A stretch of DNA of 8,145 bases. Source: a bacterium. GTDB lineage: Bacteria; Desulfobacterota; GWC2-55-46; S146-80; JALXFI01. Location of the stretch: positions 1 through 8,145 of the forward strand of contig JALXFI010000063.1 of NCBI GenBank assembly GCA_027069035.1. Direction: 5' to 3'. Positions 1-5,360 of the stretch are shown here, in pieces. Below the pieces are notes generated by a model that saw nothing but the letters and a program-made list of their open reading frames with translations, made no database searches and had not been told where the DNA came from. A program made the translations under genes and the position numbers. Positions within the stretch are counted from its first letter, which is position 1. Every line of letters begins with the position of its first letter.

Positions 1-336
1 ATTTATAATAAGGCTGAGAAGTTTGTCGTCTGAGGGGCTGATGCCGATTTCTTTAAACGCTTTTTTGTAGCCTGCAAGGCGGAATTTTGCATCATCCAGA
101 TCTATGTGTATATCTGGCTTTAAAGGGATTAAATTTATGGATAAGAAGAACTTTCCCCTTTGAAAATTTTCACCGATATATTTTCTTATACTCCGTTCTA
201 TATCAGGGTTTAGGTCGTTTAAGCCTTTGATGGTTATCTCAAGCCCCCTTGCATTTAGAGACCTTGATTCAGCCTCAATGATTAAGCCTTTTTCTTTTGT
301 AACAAGGAAACTGAAGCCTGTCATGCTCTCTGACAT
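1..336 (-). CDS. yicC: YicC-family endoribonuclease, N-terminal part (runs off the left edge)
   Basis: The 112 codons visible read leftward from ATG at 336 and remain open at position 1, so the C-terminal part is missing. The start MSESMTGF carries the SMTGF signature that opens nearly all YicC/YloC proteins. It is followed by a family-like EAESRSLNARGLEITIK segment (residues 21-37), then LNPDIERSIRKYI and a RGKFFLSINL strand, matching the YicC N-terminal domain. Family members are cytoplasmic endoribonucleases of about 290 residues acting in RNA turnover (E. coli YicC, B. subtilis YloC). The start is fixed by a strong AGGAGG at 346-351, nine bases upstream; the second Met (codon 5) has no such site. 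In many genomes gmk and rpoZ lie just downstream of yicC, which here would be outside the window. The family call is firm; activity is inferred from homologs. Confidence 0.88.
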   Translation of the reverse strand, partial: MSESMTGFSFLVTKEKGLIIEAESRSLNARGLEITIKGLNDLNPDIERSIRKYIGENFQRGKFFLSINLIPLKPDIHIDLDDAKFRLAGYKKAFKEIGISPSDDKLLSLIIN

Positions 337-362
337 AAAGAATAACCTCCTTGATTCCGATA

Positions 363-377
363 TAATCTCTGAGATTA
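363..377. promoter_or_regulatory. Palindrome over the yicC -10 region, possible operator
   Basis: TAATCTCTGAGATTA is a perfect 7-1-7 inverted repeat. It covers the proposed -10 and start point of the yicC promoter, where a dimeric regulator could block transcription. A single 15-base palindrome in AT-rich DNA can arise by chance, so this is a position-based suggestion only. Confidence 0.22.
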
Positions 378-400
378 ATTTAAAAAACAGGATATGTCAA
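372..400 (-). promoter_or_regulatory. Candidate sigma70-type promoter of yicC
   Basis: Read leftward, a perfect -35 TTGACA (395-400) is followed by a 17-base spacer and a poor -10 TAATCT (372-377). Transcription would begin near 365, giving a leader of about 30 bases that contains the AGGAGG of yicC. The -35 and spacing are good but the -10 is weak, which would fit a promoter needing or resisting a regulator. Confidence 0.42.
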
Positions 401-418
401 GGCAATGAATTTTATTTG

Positions 419-447
419 TTGATTATTATTGAATCTTGGGTTAGTAT
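419..447 (+). promoter_or_regulatory. Weak candidate promoter for the radical SAM gene
   Basis: TTGATT (419-424), a 17-base spacer and TAGTAT (442-447) each match the sigma70 consensus at 4 of 6 positions. Transcription from here would start near 454 and give a leader of about 70 bases that includes the hairpin at 466-488. It is the best-spaced rightward pair I see in the divergent gap, but AT-rich DNA gives many such matches. Confidence 0.25.
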
Positions 448-465
448 GTTCGGAATTGTTCTGTT

Positions 466-494
466 GGCATCGGCTGTATGCCGATGCCTTTTAT
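466..494 (+). terminator. GC-rich hairpin with short T run in the radical SAM leader (attenuator-like)
   Basis: GGCATCGGC (466-474) and GCCGATGCC (480-488) form a perfect 9-bp stem with the 5-base loop TGTAT. TTTTAT follows on the plus strand only, so it has rightward terminator polarity. No rightward gene ends before it. It sits 38 bases ahead of the radical SAM start, so it would act on that gene's own leader transcript. The T run is short and termination may be partial. A weaker AT-rich stem, TTTATC/GATAAA (490-504), overlaps its tail. Confidence 0.42.
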
Positions 495-525
495 CAATGA
501 TAAATAAAATTTAGAGGAAAAAACT

Positions 526-2475
526 ATGAAACTTCTTCTTACTTCTGTATTTGGCCCTTATGGGGTTGATGATAAATTCGGGCGGAAAGAGAACATTATG
601 GAACTTTTTCACAATCAGGTGACCCGTGAACAGGGTGTATTCTCTATGCGTTTTAACCATGAGAGCGCAGGGCTCCATCTGATGGCTGAGAACATCAGCG
701 TGCCAACGGTGGTTCTTGACTTTCCATCGCTCAAAAGGTTTGTTAAAGAGATAAAAAAAGGTTACGATTATATCGGAATATCCTTTATTGTTCCCAATTT
801 TATCAAGGCCAAACATATGGCGGAACTCATACGTAAACACTCGCCAAAGTCCAAGATCATTCTTGGTGGTCATGGAACCAGCATAGAGGACGTAGAAAAA
901 CATATCCCTTGTGACCATGTATGCAAGGGAGACGGGGTGAGTTTCTTAAGAAAACTCTTTAAAAACGATATTAATGCCCCTATCACATCTCCCACCCTTT
1001 ACTCGTCATTATCGGGCAAGCATGTTATGGGCGCCCCTACGGCACAGGATGCCGCTGTTTTGACACCAGGGGTCGGGTGCCAGAATAGTTGCCGTTTTTG
1101 CAGCACAAGTCATTATTTTCAAAGAAAATACACCTCCTTTTTAAAAACCGGCAAAGAGGTCTTTGATACCTGTGTAAGGCTTGAAAAGAAACTCGGCGTC
1201 ACTGATTTCTTTATAATGGATGAAAACTTCCTTAAGTCTGAGGAACGTGCCAGAGGGCTTGTCGCAGAGATGGAAAAACACGGAAAGGCTTATTCCTTTG
1301 GCATATTTTCTTCTGCCGAGGCGGTTACAAGGATGGGGCTTGATTTCATTGAACGTATGGGGGTCAATTTCCTGTGGATGGGTGTTGAATCTAAAAAGGA
1401 GGTTTATGAGAAAAACCGTGGAATAGATTTTAAACAATTGATAAAAGACCTGCGTAACCGCGGAGTAAGTGTGCTTGCATCGGGGATACTTTTCCTTGAA
1501 GAACATACAAAGGATACGATACATGATGACATAGATTTTCTTATTGGGCTTAAATCCGATCTTGTCCAGTTTATGCAGCTTGGGCCACTGCCGGGCACAA
1601 GGCTTTATAAGGATTATGACAGCAAAGGTCTTCTTCTTAAGGATATACCCTATGAAGAATGGCATGGTCAACATCGTCTCTGGTTCAAACACCCTCATTT
1701 TACCTCAGAGGAATCCGAACAGTATCTCAGGGATGCTTTTAAAAAAGAGTTTGAGATAAACGGGCCGTCTATTTTACGTATTGCCGATACGGCCATACGT
1801 GGTGTAATGCATTCAAAGGATTGTGCCGATCCCTTTATGGTAAAACGTCATCAGCAGAGGATTTCAAGGGCGGTTGAAGTATATCCGCTTCTTGATGCGC
1901 TCTGTTTTTATGCACCCAACAGATATGCAAAGGAACTTGCCCATGATGTAAGGGAGAGATACGCAGCCTTCTTTGGCAGAAAATCATTGGAGACACGTTT
2001 AAAATCTGCGGCCGTGCAGGCTCTTGTCTTTAAAGAAAGGATCCGTTCCACAATTGTGCAGAACAACATGAGACAGCCCAAAACCGTTGCAACCACATAC
2101 AGGATGCCATTGGAAAAACTTCGTGAAGCAAGTTTCATGGGCAGGATAGAGTCTAACATACTTGACATAAAGGTTGCATTTAATCAACTGCCTGTACAGC
2201 TTAAGATGAGCGGGATACTTGACAGGAAAAATGTAAAGGCATTCCAATCTTCAGTGGTAAGATTTCTTAAGGAAGAGAAGAATATTGTTTTAAATTTTTC
2301 AAGCCTTCAAAGGGTTGAAGAAGATGCGCTTAGAAGGTTTTTGAAAAAGATTGCAAGGTACCGCAACCAGTTTAAACTTATCTATTCTGAAAAGACAGAG
2401 GCGACAAGAAGAACGATAGAGGCTCTTAGAATGGAGTTTGGAGAGCTTACTTTTATTGCGGCCGAATCGTATTAA
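526..2475 (+). CDS. B12-binding-type radical SAM protein with a STAS-like C-terminal domain
   Basis: This is a 649-aa cytoplasmic protein. Residues ~55-145 look like a Rossmann-type cobalamin-binding domain (YDYIGISFIVPNF, then IILGGHGTS), but the classical DxHxxG motif is absent. The radical SAM core follows, with the 4Fe-4S ligands C185, C189 and C192 in a CxxxCxxC motif, MDENF at 231-235, MGVES at 285-289 and a QLGPLPGTRLY strand near 351. Residues ~400-530 are mostly helical. Residues ~545-645 match the STAS pattern: VQLKMSGILDRKNV, a helix, NIVLNFSSLQRVEEDALRRF, a helix, then FKLIY. AGAGG at 513-517 lies eight bases before the ATG. Family chemistry is a 5'-deoxyadenosyl radical reaction, often methylation or rearrangement; the substrate cannot be told. 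Its 3' end faces the peptidase gene with an 8-base gap. The radical SAM call is secure, the B12 domain likely, and STAS is inferred from pattern. Confidence 0.9.
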   Translation: MKLLLTSVFGPYGVDDKFGRKENIMELFHNQVTREQGVFSMRFNHESAGLHLMAENISVPTVVLDFPSLKRFVKEIKKGYDYIGISFIVPNFIKAKHMAELIRKHSPKSKIILGGHGTSIEDVEKHIPCDHVCKGDGVSFLRKLFKNDINAPITSPTLYSSLSGKHVMGAPTAQDAAVLTPGVGCQNSCRFCSTSHYFQRKYTSFLKTGKEVFDTCVRLEKKLGVTDFFIMDENFLKSEERARGLVAEMEKHGKAYSFGIFSSAEAVTRMGLDFIERMGVNFLWMGVESKKEVYEKNRGIDFKQLIKDLRNRGVSVLASGILFLEEHTKDTIHDDIDFLIGLKSDLVQFMQLGPLPGTRLYKDYDSKGLLLKDIPYEEWHGQHRLWFKHPHFTSEESEQYLRDAFKKEFEINGPSILRIADTAIRGVMHSKDCADPFMVKRHQQRISRAVEVYPLLDALCFYAPNRYAKELAHDVRERYAAFFGRKSLETRLKSAAVQALVFKERIRSTIVQNNMRQPKTVATTYRMPLEKLREASFMGRIESNILDIKVAFNQLPVQLKMSGILDRKNVKAFQSSVVRFLKEEKNIVLNFSSLQRVEEDALRRFLKKIARYRNQFKLIYSEKTEATRRTIEALRMEFGELTFIAAESY

Positions 2476-2483
2476 GGGTATTT

Positions 2484-4544
2484 TTAAGGTGTGGTTATTG
2501 GGTACTTTTTTCCACTTTCAAATTGGCCTTTTGTGATAAGCCTTCCATCCTTGTCAAATAAAAGGAAACCGTATTTCCCGTAGTGAGACAACTTGTTTGC
2601 AACAATTATCGCATCGGCTGAGGGGATGGACCCGGCAATGACCGCATGGGTATGGTTTCCTGCCTTAAGGGTTGTGATAAGTATCTTTTCTTTTAACGAG
2701 TAAAACTTGCCCGATATCTTGACGCCTTTATCCATAAACACTATCTCTTTAGGCAGAAAAACTTTGATCTTATCAAATATCTTGTTCTCTCCATTGCCCC
2801 CTGCAATTATAAGATTGTGTTTATTAAACTCGTTTCCGTTAATTAACATATCCCTTTTTACCTTAAAACCGTATTCCTTATTAAAAAACCTTCCCAATCC
2901 TTCATAAGGTTCTAATGATGCAAAGGGCAATACTAAGGATGTACCTTTGCCTGAAAGCAGACTGTCGATATTCGGCGGAATTTCAGCATCATCAAGTATC
3001 CTGAAGATATCGTATTCAGGGTCGATCTCGATACTCAAAGGCATGGAATCAAGGGTGATGACAATGTTTTTGCGGACGGATGACATTGATACCAATTTGT
3101 TTATCGTCCCGTTTTTGGTTTCAATCCTTAAAGGGATCTCCAATCTATACCGTTCTCGTCCCTGTTTTAAGTCAAAGTGGAGACTGAACCTTCCATTAAG
3201 TGTTTCTATGGCCGTATTATTGATATGAATACGAGGCCCTCCCCTTCTGCTTAACCACTGGTCAAAAAACCATGTAAGGTCTTTGCCGTACTCTTTTTCA
3301 AAATATTTCTTAAGATCCATCCACGAAGCCCTTTTGAATACTTTCTCTTTATAAAAATCTCTCAATGCCTTGTAGAAATTCTCATCCCCTATAATCTTTC
3401 GCAGCATGTGAAAAACCATCATGCCCTTGTTGTATCCAACAAGCCTATGGCGGGTATTTACCGGCTCTGTAAACTTTCTAAGCGGTATACCGTCACCTTT
3501 AAGGATGCTCGTGTATTTTATAAGGTTATCCTTCCTGTATCTTGCGGCAAACTCTTCACCCATTTTCTCTTTTTGAAGATGGTCTGCCGTGTAGGTTGTA
3601 AGCGCTTCAAGCCAGTTTCCCTGTGCAGGATTCAGGAACACCGAATTTCCCCACCAGTTGTGCGCAATCTCATGGCCGAGGGAGGTTGACACGATAAACG
3701 GCAGCCTTATCACGTCTCTTCCAAGGAGCGTAAAGGAAGGCATGCCGTAACCTGTCGGAAGGATGTTTTCAACAACGGCAAATTTTTTATAGGGATACGC
3801 CCCGAAGATGCCTTCGTAGAGTTTAATATATCCCTTTGACCATTCAAGATATTCTGCCGACAATGAACCGTCTTGAGGAAAGAGGTATGTCTGTATCCTT
3901 ATATTATTGTAGTTTGTTTCTTTTACATCATAGCGGCCTGCAACAAGATTAATACCATCCAACGGGCCTTCGCTTTTCCAGTGGGTTAAAACCCTATCAT
4001 TATCGTCTTTTCTCTCGATAAGCTCACCTTCAATGATTGTTTTAAAACCTTTCGGAGTGTTTATTTCAACATCAAATAGCGAAAGTGAGTTGTTGTTTTG
4101 CGGGTACCAGAGTGAGGAGTTAGGCAGAAATGTCCCTTTTTTATCTACAACGCCGTTCGTTACAAAGGCTATATCGTGTTTTACCCCTTTTGTTGACTCA
4201 GCCATATCCTGGAAGGAAGCACTGTATTCAATGGTTATAAGCCCGGAAGTCTCCTTTGTCTCAGGGATTATCTCAATAAACTTATGTGCATTTGATATCC
4301 TGAATTTGATTGGTTTGTCATTTAGCAGAATACTGCTTATCTTTGACCTGTAGCTTAGATAAAGCCTCAGCCTTCCTTCGTGCCTGAATCTGATCTCATC
4401 ACTGCCTTTTATCGTATGAAGCTTTGGATTTATTCTTACATTTAGATGATGAGAGACTATCTCGGCATGAAGGTTTGCCGACCCAAGAAGCAATAGAGCG
4501 GTTATGACCGTAACAAGAGTAGTTATTGAATTGTTTTTTTCCAT
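2484..4544 (-). CDS. Secreted M1-family (gluzincin) zinc metallopeptidase
   Basis: From ATG at 4544 the product is 686 aa. It opens with a Sec signal peptide (MEKNNS, a TLVTVITALLLLG core, likely cleavage after LHA at residue 27), so it acts in the periplasm or outside. After an N-terminal beta domain come the zinc ligands HEIAHNWWG (H291, E292, H295) and E313 in GNWLEALTTY. The probable catalytic Tyr is Y371 in GYNKGMMVF. The exopeptidase motif GxMEN is replaced by GYGMPSF (about residues 265-271), so classical aminopeptidase specificity is doubtful. Residues ~535-686 form an extra C-terminal alpha/beta-looking region of unknown role. An upstream in-frame ATG at 4589 would bury the signal peptide and run into repeat DNA, so I prefer 4544, although its Shine-Dalgarno (GGAAA) is weak. 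Substrate unknown. Confidence 0.87.
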   Translation of the reverse strand: MEKNNSITTLVTVITALLLLGSANLHAEIVSHHLNVRINPKLHTIKGSDEIRFRHEGRLRLYLSYRSKISSILLNDKPIKFRISNAHKFIEIIPETKETSGLITIEYSASFQDMAESTKGVKHDIAFVTNGVVDKKGTFLPNSSLWYPQNNNSLSLFDVEINTPKGFKTIIEGELIERKDDNDRVLTHWKSEGPLDGINLVAGRYDVKETNYNNIRIQTYLFPQDGSLSAEYLEWSKGYIKLYEGIFGAYPYKKFAVVENILPTGYGMPSFTLLGRDVIRLPFIVSTSLGHEIAHNWWGNSVFLNPAQGNWLEALTTYTADHLQKEKMGEEFAARYRKDNLIKYTSILKGDGIPLRKFTEPVNTRHRLVGYNKGMMVFHMLRKIIGDENFYKALRDFYKEKVFKRASWMDLKKYFEKEYGKDLTWFFDQWLSRRGGPRIHINNTAIETLNGRFSLHFDLKQGRERYRLEIPLRIETKNGTINKLVSMSSVRKNIVITLDSMPLSIEIDPEYDIFRILDDAEIPPNIDSLLSGKGTSLVLPFASLEPYEGLGRFFNKEYGFKVKRDMLINGNEFNKHNLIIAGGNGENKIFDKIKVFLPKEIVFMDKGVKISGKFYSLKEKILITTLKAGNHTHAVIAGSIPSADAIIVANKLSHYGKYGFLLFDKDGRLITKGQFESGKKYPITTP

Positions 4545-4566
4545 TGTATTTCCATTTGTATCATGA

Positions 4567-4594
4567 ATCATATCTTCAACCCGCAACATGTAAC
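4567..4594 (-). promoter_or_regulatory. Candidate promoter for the M1 peptidase gene
   Basis: Read leftward, GTTACA (4589-4594, 4 of 6 to consensus), a 16-base spacer and TATGAT (4567-4572, 5 of 6) would start transcription near 4560, about 16 bases before the ATG at 4544. If real, it excludes the longer start at 4589 and gives the peptidase a promoter separate from the cyclase operon. The -35 lies inside the heptamer repeats. Confidence 0.3.
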
Positions 4595-4604
4595 ACGCAA
4601 AAAC
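4577..4604. repeat. Degenerate heptamer tandem repeat
   Basis: Four consecutive 7-base units are visible: CAACCCG, CAACATG, TAACACG and CAAAAAC. The first three differ from a CAACACG-like unit at one or two positions; the fourth is more diverged. Short tandem heptamers are known in several bacterial groups, such as the STRR repeats of cyanobacteria. This one abuts the palindromic element on its left. Confidence 0.4.
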
Positions 4605-4610
4605 CCAAAC

Positions 4611-4778
4611 CCCGCGATAGCGGGATTTGAAATTGGCAATACATCTTTAACTGCTGAGTTCCCGGCGATTTTCTTTCTCACCGTACCGGTTATGTACACC
4701 TCAAAAGAAAAATCGCCTGCGGTCTTGCATTTAAAGTGTCTTGCCAATTTACCCAAAAACCTATCTCTGTTTTTGGGT
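4611..4778. repeat. Palindromic MITE-like element: hairpin, long inverted repeat, hairpin
   Basis: A long imperfect inverted repeat has arms at 4630-4676 and 4704-4750. They share AAATTGGCAA at the outer ends and GGCGATTTT near the centre, with about 39 matches over ~49 aligned columns by my hand alignment. A small hairpin flanks it on each side: CCCGC-GATA-GCGGG (4611-4624), and the perfect 10-bp ACCCAAAAAC/GTTTTTGGGT (4751-4778). Both flanks also share an ACCCAAA...GATAG pattern when one is inverted. This fits a non-autonomous palindromic element or a large folded RNA between the lipoprotein and peptidase genes. No transposase is present. It fills most of the 255-base gap at 4545-4799, where I find no convincing gene. 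Confidence 0.6.
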
Positions 4779-4785
4779 GAGATAC
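4751..4785. repeat. Left copy of a direct repeat flanking the cyclase-lipoprotein operon
   Basis: CCCAAAAACCTAT (4752-4764) is identical to 6808-6820 in the same orientation. The similarity continues imperfectly through a CTCT-T-TTGGG stretch and an ATACTAT/ATATCTAT end. This copy overlaps the right flanking hairpin of the palindromic element and lies 15-50 bases past the lipoprotein stop codon. Confidence 0.5.
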
Positions 4786-4799
4786 TATGGAGTCTTCTT

Positions 4800-5339
4800 C
4801 TATTTTTTCAGATCCCTCTTTTCTTTTTCAAACTGGAGGTCAAGGAGTTTGAGTTTTTCTATGGTCTCCTTCATTTCTCTTATCTTTTGTTTCTGTTCTT
4901 CAATATCCTTATGCAGTTTCTTATTCTCATTTAAAAGTTCAACCTTACTTTTTTTAATACCTTCTCTTTCATCTTCAAGCCTTTTTATCTCTTTAAGCAT
5001 CCCTACAAGACTTTCTATAAAGCGATTACCCTTCCTGCGCCCTGCGATTCTTATGTATTCTTCCGCTTGTGCAAGTGCGATTGAGTAATCAAGTTGAGGA
5101 TTATTGGGATCCGTATATAATATCGCCAACCGCAGATGCGCCTCTGCGCGAGTATCTCTATCCTTAGCTCCACTGGCCAGGGCATTGAGCCTCTTTATCT
5201 CCTTTGGAAATTCTTTGGCAGTTAAATCTTCATAGACAGGGCTTTTAACTTCCTGAGGCTGAATTGCAACACAACCGATAAATGAGATGCCAATAAAAAG
5301 TAAAAAACACCGGCAAACAAAGTTTCTATATCTAAACAT
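4800..5339 (-). CDS. Lipoprotein with TPR-like segment and long C-terminal coiled coil
   Basis: The product is 179 aa from ATG at 5339. Residues 1-22 are a lipoprotein signal (basic start, then FLLFIGIS) ending in the lipobox FIGC, with the lipidated Cys at 23. The next residue is Val rather than Asp, which by the enterobacterial Lol rule favours the outer membrane. Residues ~63-100 resemble one TPR-type helix pair (AEAHLRLAILYTD, then ALAQAEEYIRI). Residues ~109-177 are a Lys/Glu-rich coiled coil. The gene follows the cyclase gene by 21 bases, so the two are almost certainly cotranscribed. An in-frame GTG at 5348 is an alternative start but has no visible ribosome site; GGAAGG lies just before the ATG. 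Its size, lipobox and position beside a membrane sensor recall QseG-type accessory lipoproteins. That parallel is inference; I do not recognise a named family. Confidence 0.8.
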   Translation of the reverse strand: MFRYRNFVCRCFLLFIGISFIGCVAIQPQEVKSPVYEDLTAKEFPKEIKRLNALASGAKDRDTRAEAHLRLAILYTDPNNPQLDYSIALAQAEEYIRIAGRRKGNRFIESLVGMLKEIKRLEDEREGIKKSKVELLNENKKLHKDIEEQKQKIREMKETIEKLKLLDLQFEKEKRDLKK

Positions 5340-5360
5340 ACCTTCCACTACAGTTAATAG

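Noticed and set aside
227..514. 95-aa plus-strand frame over the start of yicC
   Set aside because: It is antisense to the well-supported yicC start and promoter, ends in the leader hairpin region, and has no recognisable protein features.
511..918. 135-aa minus-strand frame opposite the radical SAM gene
   Set aside because: It is antisense to a conserved coding region, with no ribosome site and no recognisable family features.
4545..4589. 15-residue N-terminal extension of the M1 peptidase (ATG at 4589)
   Set aside because: It would place the signal peptide internally, has no ribosome site, and derives from repeat and promoter-like DNA.
4568..4756. 62-aa minus-strand reading frame (starting MGKLARHFKC)
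   Set aside because: It lies almost wholly within the palindromic element and heptamers, has no clear ribosome site, and is explained by the repeat structure.
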